A DNA stretch of 64,000 nucleotides from Limonium bicolor (GCA_023374045.1 CM041780.1:88811627-88875626), one strand, 5' to 3'; shown: positions 21,190 to 35,600, numbered from the stretch's first letter. Made by a program: numbers and translations. Notes: generated by a model not told the origin, from the letters alone.

Positions 21190-24100
21190 TGAAATACCTC
21201 GTAATTAAAAACAATGATTAATTAGGCTGATAAGTATTCTAGAGGCTTAATTACATCTAAATAAACATGAGGGAACAAATCCTGAAGAAAACGGATCCTT
21301 AAAACGGATTAAAAGCGCAAACGAACCTTAAAGCGCGTTTTTCGAGGAAACCAGGAAAACGCGACTTTAAGCTGGTCAAATAGACTTGTAACGATTTTGG
21401 TCAACCAAATAGTCATTAATAAACATTAATGAAGGTTTAGGACCAATAAAATCAATTAAACGAGAAAATTCCAGAAAACTGGTTCTGGTTAGTAAAAACT
21501 GTAAAGACGAGAAGTTGTGGGGTGTAAACTGTAATAAAGCTAAACTAATGTGTCCACTTTTGCAAATAAAAATAAAAAAAGATGTGAGTGTGTGTGTATG
21601 TGGCCGGTTATGCCCCTCTCTCTCACTCTCTTAATTCCCCTCTTATTTGCTAAAGGACAAATAAAATAAGTAAAAACAAAAGTGAGAATCTCTCTCCTAC
21701 TCCCCCTCACTCTCTCACGTAAAGCACCCACTCTCTCTCATTTTCTTCTTCCTCCCCAAGCCTCCAATGGCGATTTGAAGAGCACCACACCAGCCCTCAC
21801 TTTCTCTCCATTTTTGAGCATCCAAATCTTGTCCAAAAATTATAAAAATCACACCATTGGAATCCCTTTGTCAAGGAGAGCATCTCCCTCTTTTCAAAAA
21901 TCAAAAACACCCACTTTCATCTCCATGGGTATTCTCCTTCTTGAAGATGGAGACCACCATTAGAAGCTCCTCCTTCACCTTGTTACTTTGTGGTAAAAAT
22001 AAATCCGAAAATCTCTCATTTCTAGCTCTCATTTGCATTATAAAAATTTCCAGATTTTAAATGCTTTGTGCCTTGTGCTCCAGCCGATTTTGGCTTCACC
22101 ATTGGGCTAGGAATCTTGCTCTCTTTCGAACCAATACTTCATTCATTGGTTGGGAGGTAATGCCCTTTTCTAAACCCTAGAAACATGTCCAAAGTTCTAG
22201 GTTAGTTTAAGAATGATTTTCTAAGTAGTTGTTGTGTATTGGTATGGGCTGTAGCATTGGAGTGTGAACTCCATTTGAAACTGAGAACAAGAAGGAAATA
22301 AAGGAAAAGAAAGAAGAAAGGAAGAGAAGGGAAAGAAGGAAAGAAAAACTAGAAAACACAAGGTAAATGTTCTTACCTTGAACTAGTATGTATGGTGTGT
22401 TGTAACAGATTTTTAGTACTTATAATGAGTAATGTATATTGTTTTGAGTAGTAGCCATGTAGTAGTATAATGAAGTAGAGAATGTAACCATTTTGAAACT
22501 TGTAAAACATGTATAAAAACTTGGGAGAACCTTCGGGAATATATGTATGTGTGCAGGAAAATGTATGGGTGAATTGGTGTTGATTGGTGTTGATATTGAT
22601 ATGGGAATTGTGAATGAACTATGGGCTGAAACAATGTGTGGGCAATGTTAAAAATATAGGGGAAACTCTGCCCAAATTTGTATGGAAATTAGAAGACTTA
22701 GTGGTATAAGAGGAGGGAACAACCTAGGAACTAACTAGGTGTATTTGGTAATTTGGAGAGCTTAAAGTGTGTAGTTAACCACTTTGTAACAGATTTGGAA
22801 GAGAGTTAAGTAATGGGAAGATCTTGGGTGGAAGATGATGCAATTAGAATGCTAGAAGTGGCATTGGTAGAGCGAGTATTGAATGGTAAAGGTTAGAACA
22901 AAAACCTGTAGCATTGAAGAAAGAGAATTATTATAAGTGTTGGAATGAAGTGAGGAAAAATTGTGTAAGTTGATTTAAGAATGGGTAATGGATTTGGTGG
23001 ATGAACTAAGGGATTTAGGGAGTTTAATTAGTGTTTAAACATGTGGGATTACATATAGGAAGATTGGGGAAGCAATGGGTAAAGAAAGAACTGAAAACGG
23101 AAATTAAAACAAGTGTACTGGGCTGGACCGACCTTGGGACCGCCCTTGGTAAGGTCGGTCAAGCCCAGATTTACAAAGGACGGAAGTGTACTGACTTCGA
23201 CCGACCTTGGGACCGAACTTGACAAGGTCGGTCGAGTCGTAAAATTGTAAGCCCAAAAGTCTACTGACTTCGACCGACCTTGGGACCGGACTTGGCAAGG
23301 TCGGTCGAGGCATAAATTTCGAACCCAGAAACTTACTAACTTGGACCGACCTTGGGACCTACCTTGCAAGGTCGGTCGAGCCTTAAATTTTTGGAACCAG
23401 AACACACTGTACTGTGGACCGACCTTGGGACCGGACTTGCAAGGTCGGTCGGGTCTGCTTTTGGTTCCCAGCGATTGTAACTCACTGACTTCGACCGACC
23501 TTGGGTCCGACCGACTTGGGTTGGCAAGGTCGGTCGATTAAATTTTTGGAAAGAAAACATATACCTAATAATTTGATTTTAGTAATCCATTGTCCCATAT
23601 ATATTATAGATGTACATGTCGACATATATATATATTAGCACACCATTAATGGAGTAAAAATGGTAAGGAAGTAAGTACATGCGTAAGAAAGCAAGTTTAA
23701 GAAGTAATGAGGAAGGATAATTTTCATAATCAGTATGAATGTAAAGAAGTAGTAAGTATACATTAGAAGTATTAAAGAAGGAATAAGTTGGGTCAATAAT
23801 AGATCATTGACCATACAACTTCATGTATGTATAGGACTTGGATGTTGACACCAAAGGAAAATCGGAGTTCGAGTACGTCGGTGAACGGTATATTTCCTCA
23901 TGCCCTGTATCCTAACTGGGTTACTCTGATTTGTGTGCTTATGTGATCACTCAAATAAGATAAATGCATGAATCAACCTTTATTGCACTTAATTGTGTTT
24001 GAGCTATATTGTTCTTGTTGTATTACCTTGAACATTTAGTTTGTATAATTCATGAAGTGAATGGATGAGATGAAGTTATGTGTACCTTGTGGAGTGCTTG

Positions 24101-25280
24101 TGTAGTGATTAATCCTTGGTATGGAAGTAATGACTTCTACTATTCCTAACCACCTAACTCCTAACTTAAGTATTGAGTAAAATAGAATGAGTAGAAGTCC
24201 GATATAGTTTTGGCCCCCACGTGAGGATAAGGAAAACACAAGAGGTTGGATCCAAATCCTGGCCTTAATCCTTCCATGGACCAAACCCCTTAAATGGGTA
24301 GCATCCTGGATGGGTGAGCCACCCTAAAGCCGGTGGTGGGATATAGTAGTCCCTGCCCCGAGGTCATACCGACTTGACTTGAGTAAGTAAGTAAGTAAGT
24401 AAAGTATTGTATGAGTAATGGTCTTGGCTAGTTAAGTCATTGACCTTGAGTAAAAGAGTAATGTACCCCGATTACCCGGGTGTGTAAAAAAGCTAACAAG
24501 TATTGTGTATGCATTGGAGAAGCGTATCTCCGTATCCCGGTAAGTATGAATGGTTGACTTGTATTGTCTTCCTTGTGTGTATTGAATGAATATATGTATG
24601 CTTGCCATGTATTGTAATATTGTGTATGAAAGCATGTATGTATGCATGAGTAAATGACCCGCACGTATTCGACCAAGTAGTCGGCGTACCCTCGCTAGTA
24701 CGCAGGGTATGCGGATTTCATGTGCAGCTTTTTGCTGAGCCCCTTGGGGCACTGTTTTTATTTTACAGTACCCGAAGCTGTTATGGTCATTGTAAGAGAT
24801 CGGCTGCTATGCTTAGTTAGCTAGGGTTAATTTGTGGATAGTAAAGAATCGTATAAGGCTTGTTGCCCTTGAAGTATAAGTGTACCAAGCGGTACACCCT
24901 TTTTGTATTGGGAAAAGTATGTAGAATTGTGAGGAATGGGTAATATGGTGACTCTTAAGGAGTATGTATAGACATGTGGAAATGTTGAATTTTGGTATTG
25001 TACTTAGGATACTCGGTATATTGTAAGGTAAGGATTGAGTAATGTATTGAATGGAGAATTGTAGTACTCGGTTGTAAAGGAAGTATGGATTGTATTTGTT
25101 TAGTACTCGGGTATTCCGGTCTATCAGACCGATGCTGTAGTAGAAGTAGGCCTTGTTAGTCACGTGGGTGGCTAACGACATTGTATCACCCGCCGTTGTG
25201 TAAGAAAGTATCCGCTGCGTAAGTATGTAAGTACGAGGAGATTAGACGGTAATTACAGGATTAGCGGTAGGGGTTTTACA
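21190..25280 (+). repeat. 5' LTR of element B
   Basis: A 4.09-kb LTR with CT-rich microsatellite-like stretches around 21615-21750, an AAG-rich stretch at 22270-22345, six hairpin units at 23120-23540 and an AAGTAAGTAAGT run at about 24381. It contains no real gene; minus-strand frames here are shadows of low-complexity DNA. Confidence 0.88.
23120..23540. repeat. Six GACCGACCTT...AAGGTCGGTC hairpin units, element B 5' LTR
   Basis: Six tandem-like units about 55-75 bases apart, mostly of the form CTGACTTCGACCGACCTTGG, GACCGxxCTTG, then AAGGTCGGTCGAG. The arms are complementary and each unit can form a stem. The first unit extends its stem with CTGGGCT...AAGCCCAG. Spacers between units vary, while the stems are conserved. 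Confidence 0.85.
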
Positions 25281-25285
25281 AAAAG

Positions 25286-25297
25286 TGGTATCAGAGC
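25286..25297 (+). other. Primer-binding site of element B (tRNA-iMet type)
   Basis: TGGTATCAGAGC starts five bases after the LTR end and is complementary to the 3' end of plant initiator tRNA-Met. It fixes the plus orientation of B. Confidence 0.85.
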
Positions 25298-25979
25298 GAA
25301 GTATCGCTCTAATGACTGGAAATACCGAGTCTAGGAAACACCGAGCTAGGAATTAGAAGCTTAGGGCTAAGGGCTGAGTGATAGCGTAAGAGATACGCTA
25401 GTTAGGAACTCTCGGTGTGTACAGGATACCTACAATATCAGACCCGCCCTCCACATTCCCCATTGTATAACTTGGGAAAGAACGCCAGAGAGAAGGAAAG
25501 TCCTCTCATACTCGGGAAAACTCGATCTGGCAGTTGTGAAATCATCATACGGTAAACAATACTCCGACCTATAGTAGATTCGAAGAATTGGAAGTCCCAG
25601 ATAGTTCCCGGTTGAACAACAATACTCACACTTAATGACGGTAGAATGAGAATCATAACCATAAGGAGGCTACAACTTATACAGCACAGCACGGGGCGAC
25701 ATCTTAGCAGTCGCGAGAACCTGCCTGGTCAATAGCAGCGGGAAGAGAAGCACCCACCGTGCAACGAAATGGAAAAAGGAGCAGTAACGAAACCCGAGAC
25801 ACAAGTCTGCGGGACGTAGTAGCTAGATAATACCACCAATGGTATACTACCTGGCTACGGACGTAGTCGGGAGTGGTTAACTCCAAACTATAAGGCCAAG
25901 AGGTTACAATACCTGGCCAGTATGCTTAGACAGCTAAGTGAACGTTCATGGGATATAATCCGACAAGACTACAGAAGTA

Positions 25980-26186
25980 GTGCCTGAACAGCTGAGGCTC
26001 GGTAACTACGATAAACGTGTGGGAACGAGCAACAAGGAAAACACTAGACAAATAAAAAGGGATCTCCAGGATTGGAGAAGCACCCTGATCAACGACAGCC
26101 ATGTCAAGATCACTGAGAAGTTATTAAGAAGATTGAATAACCCAAGTAAAAGATTAGTGGATCAAATGAAGAGCCAACAAGGCTAG
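25980..26186 (+). pseudogene. Short conserved reading frame in the interior of element B
   Basis: 68 codons, Lys/Arg-rich and hydrophilic, ending in RLVDQMKSQQG and TAG. The segment encoding LQDWRSTLINDSHVKITEKL is matched on the minus strand of element A near 36850-37000 (LQERRSTLIDNHKVKTNEKL), where the frame continues past the stop position. Conservation of this patch between two otherwise diverged interiors suggests a remnant of gag or a small conserved product. I cannot assign a family. Confidence 0.4.
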
Positions 26187-27487
26187 TATGGTTATTGCGC
26201 ACAAGTGATGCGAATTCCATGTATACAAAAACACACATGTCTTGTTAACTCGTGTGAGAGTATTAGTAAAAAGGAGTAGAGAAACTTCTGGGGAATGAGA
26301 ATCCCCATAGTATATGTCTATTTGAGGTTAGACATGGCATTGCGATGCATGAGTCGGTATGAAACCAATGTAGAACCCAGAGGGAGTTGAGTTCCCTAGG
26401 TGATTGTTCGAAGGCAAATTGAGATGAGTAGTGACGGAGCTCCACAAGTATCATATTCCTTAAGGAGATCGTATGAAATGATTGAGAGTAATCGATGAAT
26501 TGAGTCCATAAGTGGTGTATTCATAGATAAGTCATTGGAAGTAAATTGAGGACGACTGATAACCTAAGTTCTAGGATTGGAGAGTAAATTTTGAGGATGA
26601 TTGATGGAATGAATTCCACCCTTAGGAGACGTATGGTTTGTAATTACAACTAGGAAGAGTAAAAGATAGAAAATGGAAATAATTGAATTATTTGATTGTG
26701 TGAAATTGATGTGGGAAGTCGAACTTGATCCTGATCAGATCAAGGGAAACCGAACACAAATTAGGGTGGAAAGATAGTTCAACACTGATGCTGATCACAT
26801 CAGGGTCAAATGATTCTTGAAGCTCCCGTCAAGTGGTCACAAGTAACCACGCATAGAATAGATGTAATGAGTATAATTGGATTTGGGAGTTGATTGTGTT
26901 TCAAAAGGATTCATAACCAATATTTTCAAGAAGTTTTTCTTTAACCCAATGAATGTATACATTTTGGGATGGTAAAACCAAAGAGTCGGTTGTAATGTGA
27001 ATTGTGTTGTGCTTGCATGATGCCATGCTTGCACCGTATTGTATGTGAACACCGTGTGTAACGGACCGGAGGATGTATGGACGTAGTAAAAGGATTTGAG
27101 AATTCGTAAGGATGTCTGAAGGTATGATCTTGGCATTAGAAAGGTCTGGATGGTTAGAGATAACGAATCACCAACCTTGTGGCACAGGGTAGTGCTAATT
27201 GTATTCTGAGTATGTATATACAATGAGTAATGTAATTGTGTTGTACGGTATATGACACAATTGGTAGTGTGAATTGTATTATGTATGGTAAGTGCGTAGT
27301 GCGTATGGTAATCGTGTATTGTGTATTGGTATTGTGTATTGTGTTTGGATTGTGTGTGCTTGCAGCGTAAGAATTGTGAGCACCTTGTAAGGTGGTAGTA
27401 AGTAAATTGCATTGAGGCAATTGGTTTGCCAAATGAGTAAATACAGTAAACCGTAAACCTTGAGCAACTTTGAGGGCAAAGTTCCTT

Positions 27488-27500
27488 AAGGGGGGTAGAT
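27488..27500 (+). other. Polypurine tract of element B
   Basis: AAGGGGGGTAGAT lies directly before the right LTR start TGAAATACCCC. The same sequence in reverse complement borders the left LTR of element A at 32657-32669. Confidence 0.8.
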
Positions 27501-30500
27501 TGAAATACCCCGTAATTAAAAATAGTGATTAATTAGGCTGATAAGCATTCTAGAGGCTTAATTACATAATAAACATGAGGGAACAAATCCCGAAGAAAAT
27601 GGATCCTTAAAACAGATTAAAAGCGCAAACGAACCTTAAAGCGCGTTTTTCGAGGAAACCGGAAAACGCGACTTTAAGCAGGTCAAATAGACTCGTAACG
27701 ATTTTGGTCAACCAAATAGTCATTAATAAACATTAATGAAGGTTTAGGACCAATAAAATTAATTAAACGAGAAAATCCCTGAAAACGGGTTTCGGTTAGT
27801 AAAACTGTAAAGACGAGAAGTTGTGGGGTGTAAACTGTAATAAAGCTAAACTAATGTGTCCACTTTTGCAAATAAAAATCAAAAAAGCTGTGAGTGTGTG
27901 TGTATGTGGCCGGTTGTGCCCCTCTCTCTCACTCTCTTAATTCCCCTCTTATTTGCTATAGGACAAATAAAATAAGTAAAAGTAAAAGTGAGACTCTCTC
28001 TCCTACTCCCCCTCACTCTCTCACGTAAAGCACCCCCTCTCTTTCATTTTCTTCTTCCTCCCTAAGCCTAAAATGGCGATTTGAAGAGCACCACACCAGC
28101 CCTCACTTCTCTCCATTTTTAAGCATCCAAATCTTGTCCAAAAATTATAAAAATCACACCATTGGAATCCCCTTGTCAAGGAGAGCATATCCTTCTTTTC
28201 AAAAATTGAAAACTCAGACTTTCATCTCCATGGGTATTCTCCTTCTTGAAGATGGAGACCACCATTAGAAGCTCCTCCTTCACCTTGTTACTTTAAGGTA
28301 AAAATAAATCCGAAAATCTCTCATTTCTAGCTCTCATTTGCATTATAACAATTTCCAGATTTTGAATGCTTTGTGCCTTGTGCTCCAGCCGATTTTGGCT
28401 TCACCCATTGGGCTAGGAATATTGCTCTCTTGCTAACCAATACTTTCATTCATTGGTTGGGAGGTAATGCCCTTTTCTAAACCCTAGAAACATGTCCAAA
28501 GTTCTAGGTTAGTTTAAGAATGATTTTCTAAGTAGTTGTTGTGTATTAGTATGGGCTGTAGCATTGGAGTGTGAACTCCATTTGAAACCGAGAACAAGAA
28601 GGAAAGAAAGGAAAAGAAAGAAGAAGGAAGAGAAGGGAAAGAAGGAAAGAAAAACTAGAAAACACAAGGTAAATGTTCTTACCTTGAACTAGTATGTATG
28701 GTGTGTTGTAACAGATTTTGAGTACTTAAAAATGAGTAATGTATATTGTTTTGAGTAGTAGCCATGTAGTAGTATAATGAAGTAGAGAATGTAACAGTTT
28801 TGAAACTTGTAAAACATGTTTAAAAACTTAGGAGAACCTTGGAGAATATATGTATGTGTGCAGGAAAATGTATGGGTGAATTGGTGTTGATTGGTGTTGA
28901 TATTGATATGGGAATTGTGAATGAACTATGGGCTGAAACAATGTGTGGGAAATATTAAAAATATAGGGGAAACTCTGCCCAAATTTGTATGGAAATTAGA
29001 AGACTTAGTGGTATAAGAAGAGGGAACAACCTAGGAACTAACTAGGTGTATTTGGAGAGCTTAAAGTGTGTAGTTAACCACTTTGTAACAGATTTGGAAG
29101 AGAGTTAAGTAATGGGAAGATCTTGGGTGGAAGATGATGCAATTAGAATGCTAGAAGTGGCATTGGTAGAGGGAGTATTGAATGGTAAAGGTTAGAACAA
29201 AAACCTGTAGCATTGGAGAAAGAGAATTGGTATAAGTGCTGGAATGAAGTGAGGAAAAATTATGTAAGTTGATTTAAGAATGGGTAATGGATTTGGTGGA
29301 TGAACTAAGGGATTTAGAGGTTTAATTAGTGTTTAAACATGTGGGATTACATGTTGGAAGATTGGGGAAGCAATGGGTAAGAAAGAACTAAAACAGAAAT
29401 TAAAACAAGTGTACTGGGCTGGACCGACCTTGGGACCGCCCTTGGTAAGGTCGGTCGAGCCCAGATTTACAAAGGACGGTAGTCTACTGACTTCGACCGA
29501 CCTTAGGACCGAACTTGACAAGGTCGGTCGAGTCATAAAATTGTAAGCCCAAAAGTCTACTGACTTGGACCGACCTTGGGACCTACCTTGCAAGGTCGGC
29601 CGAGCCTTAAATTTTTGGAGCCAGAACACAGTGACTTGGACCACCTTGGGACCGGATCTGCAAGGTCGGTCGGGTCTGAATTTTTCCAGTGATGTAACTC
29701 ACTGACTTCGACCGACCTTGGGTCCGACCCAGGGTAAGGTCGGTCGAGTCAAAACAAAAAAAAGAAAGAAAAAAAAAATAATAAATAATATGATTATAGT
29801 AATCATATGTACATATATATGTATATATGTACATGTATACATATATATAGTAGCACACCATTAATGGAGTAAAAATGGTAAGGAAGTAAGTACATGCGTA
29901 AGAAAGCAAGTTTAAGAAGTAATGAGGAAGGAATAATTTTCATAATCAAGTATGAATGTAAAGAAGTAGTAAGTATACATTAGAAGTATTAAAGAAGAAT
30001 AAGTTGGGTCATAATATATCATTGACCATACAACTTCATGTATGTATAGGACTTGGATAGTTGAACACCGAAGGAAAATCGGAGTTCGAGTACGTCGGTG
30101 AACGGTATGATTTCCTCATGCCCTGTATCCTAACTTGGTTACTCTGATTTGTGTGCTTACGTGATCACTTAAATAAGATAAATGCACGAATCAGACCTTT
30201 ATTGCACTTAATTATGTTTGAGCTATATTGTTCTTGTTGTATTACCTTGAACATTTAGTTTGTATATCATGAAATGAATGGATGAGAATGAAGTGTATGT
30301 GTACCTTGTGGAGTGCTTGTGTAGTGTATTAATCCTTGGTATGGAAGTAATGACTTCTACTATTCCTAACCACCTAACTCCTAACTTGAGTATTGAGTAT
30401 AATGGAATGAGTAGAAGTCCGATATAGTTTCGGCCACGCGTGAGGATAAGGAAACACAAGAGGTTGGATCCGAATCCTGGCCTTAATCCTTCCATGGACC

Positions 30501-31491
30501 AAACCCCTTAAATGGGTAGCATCCTAGATTGGTGAGCCTCCCTAAAGCCCGGTGGTGGGATATAGTAGTCCTTGCCCGGAGGTCATACCGACTTGACTTG
30601 AGTAAGTAAGTAAGTAAGTTAAGTATTGTATGAGTAATGGTCTTGGCTAGTGTAAGTCATTGACCTTGAGTAAAAGAGTAATGTATACCCGATTAACCAG
30701 GGTGTGTAAACAAGTATTGTGTATGCATTGGAGAAGCATATCTCCGTATCCCGGTAAGTATGAATGGTTGACTTGTATTGTCTTCCTTGTGTGTATTGAA
30801 TGAATGTATGTATGCTTGCGACGTATTGTAATATTGTGTATGAAAACATGTATGTATGCATGAGTAAAATGAACCGCATGTATTCGACCAAGTAGTCGGT
30901 GTACCCTCGCTAGTACGCGGGGTATGCGGATTTCATATGCAGCTTTTTGCTGAGCCCCTTGGGGCACTATTTTTATTTTACGGTACCTGAAGCTGTTATG
31001 GTCGTTGTAAGAGACCGGCTGCTATGCTTAGTTAGTTAGGGGTAATTTTTGTGGATAGTAAAGAATCGTATAAGGCTTGTATCCCTTGAAGTATAAGTGT
31101 ACCAAGCGGTACACCCTTTTTGAATTGGGAATGTAGAATTGTGAGGAATGGGTAATATGGTGACTCTTAAGGAGTATGTATAGACATGTGGAAATGTTGA
31201 ATTTTGGTATTGTACTTAGGATACTCGGTATATTGTAAGGTAAGGATTGAGTAATGTATTGAATGGAGAATTGTAGTACTCGGTTGTAAATAAGTATGGA
31301 TTGTATTTGTTTAGTACTCGGGTATTCCAGTCCATCAGACCGATGCTGTAGTAGAAGTAGGCCTTGTTAGTCACGTGGGTGGCTAACGTCATTGTATCAC
31401 CCGCCATTGTGTAAGAAAGTATCTGCTGCGTAAGTATGTAAGTACGAGGAGATTAGACGGTAATGACGAGATTAACGGTAGGGGTGTCACA
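27501..31491 (+). repeat. 3' LTR of element B
   Basis: Nearly collinear with 21190-25280 but about 100 bp shorter. Part of the difference is the loss of one hairpin unit (five remain, 29418-29750). It ends TGTCACA against TTTTACA in the left copy, and the TSD TAAAC follows. Confidence 0.88.
29418..29750. repeat. Five GACCGACCTT hairpin units, element B 3' LTR
   Basis: Corresponds to units 1, 2, 4, 5 and 6 of the left LTR. Unit 3 is missing and unit 4's left arm has lost a G (GACCACC). This shows unit-wise loss since insertion. Confidence 0.8.
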
Positions 31492-32656
31492 TAAACTCTT
31501 GAATAAACCCTAGATTAACATAAGTGTTTTAAAACACTAAAATGGATGTTTACCTTGGAATTGAAAGAGAGTTTGATTAGGAAGAAAGATAGGACTCCTT
31601 TTAGTTCTTTGGAGATCAATTCAAGCTACTAAAAGGGCAAGACAAGGCATCATCAAGAGATGATTTTCGGCCATATATGAAAATGAGAGGAAACATTAAT
31701 TTTCTTTAGTTTTCCTTACCTTGAAACAAAGGAGAATGACATGGTATAACAAGATGAGTTTTTCCTCCTTCAATGGAGATTCTCCATGGCACCGAATTGA
31801 AGTTCTTGAAGATTTGAAAAGATAGGAATGTAGAGCTTACTCTAACTAAGACAAGGTAGTCTTAGAATTGAATTTGGAGCTTGGAGTTGGAAGTTACAAG
31901 CAAATGAAATTGGAGATGGTAGAGGTGCTGTAGCAAAACCGGCTGCTTGGGAGGATGAAGGAAGAAGAGGTGGGAATGAGAGGAAATGAAGGAAGGTGAA
32001 GAGAGAGGGAATTTTGAAAGATATTTAGCTTATAAAGCAAATAGTCTTTTATTTACTTTTTTCCTTCTTCCTTCCTTAATAAACTAACAAGGGGTGTGAC
32101 TCACACCTCAAAAACTGGCCCCTCTATATAACTTAGGATATTTATGGTCTTTGTTGACCGTTTAATTAAGCTAAGTTGACTTAAATCTAAACTTGCACTA
32201 TTTAGGCACTATTCACAAATTAGTGCACTATTTGTGAAATTTTTGATTTCCCATTGATTTAGACTCCCTAATGTGATATTAAGTAGTACACATATTGATT
32301 AAGGAGTAATGATGGGCATTTAGCCACTCAAAACCCATTTCCAAGACAATTTTTCAAAAATGTGCTTTAAAGACTCCTTAAAGCACATTTTGTGTTTTAA
32401 CTTGTTTTTGAGCTTGGTTATCTTTAGTAATTGGTTTAACATGTCCATTAGCATGTTAATAAAGTCTTGGTAAGCTCTTTGAGTCTTAACCAAGGTTATC
32501 CCAAGCTTAGAGCATGTTTTTGCTCATATTGTCTTTATGGTATTTTATTGTGTTTTCTATGGTTTAAAATGTTCACTAATGTTTCTAAGGCACTTTTTAG
32601 CCTTAATATACCATAGTTTAATATTTAAACAACATATCAAGGTTTGGTGTATTTCA

Positions 32657-35600
32657 ATCTACCCCCCTTCAAAGAACTTTGTCCCCAAAGTTCACACTTC
32701 CCACACATCATTTAATTAGAACACGGGGATTGCTTGCAAGATAAACTTCCATACCAAAACATACTTTTACATAAAAACCTCGGACTTAACGGTCCGGGTA
32801 ACATAACCATATTCAGACTCAAAGGTTTGAACAACATTACAACCTTCAGACTCCTAGGTCTGGATAACATTTATTACACATACCACACAACATGTCTTAG
32901 CATGTATAGCAATTGAAAATACTTTTCCATCTCTTCATGGGCTCGGCCCTAAGACTACAGGACATTACAGTCCTCGAATCCCATGTCGAGTATATATACA
33001 CTGTGATCCCGCAGAACCCGGTCCGCGATGGACACCATCTGGTCCCCGTTCCTTTGGGAGATCAAAACAATCACTTACTTTTGTCGTATTCTCCCCATGT
33101 CGGCGGTCCAAAGACTAAGGCACATCCGTCCTCGAATTCATGGCCGAAAATACAAAAATATTCTTTACGAGGTTAAGTAGGAGCAATCCTTTATTTAAAA
33201 GTATCGACTGAAAATCCTTTGAAAATACCGATTGAAAATCCTTTTTGAAAACGCAATACAACTCCAAGTTCAACTTATGCTCATTGCATCCTTTCTTAAC
33301 GTGATTATTTGTGACCACTTATAGGGAGCTTCAAGAGTCACCCAACCCTGATGTGATCAGCATCAGTGTTGAACTATCATTCCACCCCAATTTGTGTTCG
33401 GCTTCCTTTGATCGCATGCAAACCAAGTTCCACCTCCCACTTCAATTTCAGACAACAACTAATTCAAACATTTACCCTTTTCTATCTTTTAATCCTTCTA
33501 GTCATAATCACAAAGCAACACATCTTCAAGGGTGGAATTCTGTCCATCAACCATTTTCCAATTCACCTTTAACCAAGTTTACCTAGGGAATTTAATTCTC
33601 ACTAGGTTCTATATCGATTTCTACCATTTCACACATCACAATACTACATACATATTTTTTTTATTAAAATCACAATACGCCATACTATATTTGGTATTAT
33701 ATGAACATATACTGTCGGGGTTTTAGTTCCCCTGGAGTTTCTTTACTCCCTTACACTTGTACTCTCACACAACAGCTAACAAAGTAGATACACTTATCAC
33801 AATGGTATTCGCATCTTCTGTACGCATTACCACAATTACACCATGAATGAATGCATATGTTTATATAACATGTGCACCAATCATCAAAACAAATTATTTT
33901 TTGTGTTATGCACACCATAGTTCACATACACTTGTACGTAAACATACACTAAGTGATTTTGCGCTCTACCCCCCTTAAAAGGGATTACGCCCACGTAATC
34001 AATCACTGAACATTGGTTTAAAATGTTCTACTACCGTCGTGAAGTATTTTAACTTCCACGCGGTCTATTATACAATGCGTTATGGTTAGAGGATCTTAAC
34101 CATGTTAGCGGTTTTAGTCCCTGAACCAAGAATTCTCACTGGAGTTTGTTTTCTCTTAACCGGTTTCGGTTCTGGCCTGTCAGGTTTCTAGGCGTTGATA
34201 GTTAGCCATTTGCTCGTACTCACTATGCATATTCCACATCTGAATCATGGGCTCACTAGCTTCTATTGCGCGACCTTGATAACTTTGGAGCTTAGTTTGC
34301 CCCATTCGTTATTCATAATGTATTATACATCTCTGATTTATCACCTTATCTTGTGAATAACGGTTTCTCAACCGACGCGTGGTATCTCTTGCCGTGCACG
34401 AATTCGGTGAGTTACAAATTTTCTATCCACTTTCCTGATAATTTACTGCATATACACTGTGTATGTGCGTGATTATTCACTTGGTTTCTTCCGACTTACT
34501 GTCGGTTGAGGCCGAGCTACTACCTAATATGTAGTGCTCCCTCGGTTGTTCCAACACTTGAGGTATATTCCTTACCGGTATTTGTATTCATTGCTACTGT
34601 AGTCACTTATTCCTAATCATGCCTCCTCATTTGGTTCTATAGCAGTGTATTCTTTCATTGTATGACCTTGCATTACCTATGCATCGGTCCTTATAGCGTT
34701 ATAAGTCTCTTTCTGTCTTTATTGCGGTGAGGTTCGACTATTGTGACGGTTGGTATTTACTGGTGCTTTTGTATGACTTCCGTATCGTGTACGGGTTAGT
34801 TACTTAGCATTCGGGTATTCTTGTTCCGAAGCTTATTACTTCACTTATCATGTAAATTTACTAAAAGTACACTTCCATTCCTTATGCAACTGCAATAGGA
34901 ATTCACACCGTGTTGCAATGACTTACCTAGTACGGCTACTGGCTTACTGTCTGGTTTTTTACTATCACTTACCTTGCATCTCCACTGAGTCTAACTCATA
35001 ACTCTTCTTATTCCCCATATCATTGTTTAACAATTCGAACGACGGTCGCTTACTGTGCACCATGTTCTTACTCATTGTACAACACTAACTTACATGGCAT
35101 CCATCTTTTTTTCCACTCATGTACTTTCGTCATTCACACTACGACTCGCCACTTCTAGGCTGATCACCGGATACGCTATTCTTCAAGTCCTTCTGCTCCC
35201 TGAGTATTACTCACTCAGTGCTTCGCATTATACACATATTCTACTAAACTAACTGCTCTCCCCGCATAACAACATGGTCAATCCTTAACATATTTCTTGA
35301 ACTTGGTTCATAGCTACTACCGCTCCCGCGGTCTCACAATATCGAGAGGTATCCCCACTCTTAAAGCAGTGGTTCGTTCTCTGCTCTCTTCACTTGTACA
35401 ACATAAACTTTCGTAATCAATTAAATTTACGTAACACATTTGGTTTATGGCTTATAAGCCTCATTGCCTCGAGCTCTGCTCATTATAGGCTATTCGCACA
35501 ATTTTTTCTTCTCCGTACACCATCACATGGTTTGGAGTTGGTATTGGGCTCCATGACAAGGTTGTTGCATCACGCTTCCTTCCATTGGATGCCTTTAAGA

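Larger units (their letters stand above)
21190..31491 (+). mobile_element. LTR retrotransposon B: LARD-like, plus orientation, nested in the LTR of A
   Basis: TSD TAAAC at 21185-21189 and 31492-31496. The LTRs 21190-25280 and 27501-31491 (about 4.09 and 3.99 kb) start TGAAATACC and end TTTTACA/TGTCACA. The primer site TGGTATCAGAGC (25286-25297), matching the 3' end of initiator tRNA-Met, follows the left LTR. The polypurine tract AAGGGGGGTAGAT (27488-27500) precedes the right LTR. The interior is only 2.2 kb and lacks gag-pol. End sequences, primer site and several blocks match A in reverse orientation, so A and B belong to one family but to different subfamilies. B must depend on another element's proteins (inference). 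Confidence 0.9.
17905..32656 (-). repeat. Left (3') LTR of element A, split by element B
   Basis: Homologous along its length to 37773-42211. The join across B is confirmed by the intact right LTR, which reads straight through the empty site (TTAAACTCGTGAATAAAC at about 41047). It carries the GACCGACC hairpin cluster at 19868-20064. Confidence 0.85.

Noticed and set aside
23049..23405. 118-codon minus-strand frame in element B with recurring RPTL/GRSQGRSK-like motifs
   Set aside because: It is a conceptual translation of the GACCGACCTT hairpin cluster. The repetition comes from the DNA palindromes, and the other LTR does not keep the frame.
23120..23540. CRISPR-like regular palindromic repeats
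   Set aside because: Unit spacing is irregular, the spacers are themselves related, the genome is a plant and no cas genes are present. These are LTR hairpin units.
26837..27412. 191-codon minus-strand frame in the interior of element B
   Set aside because: Composition is Tyr/Thr/His-rich, from a TG/GT-rich simple sequence (GTATTGTGTATTG). It is antisense to the element and absent from element A.
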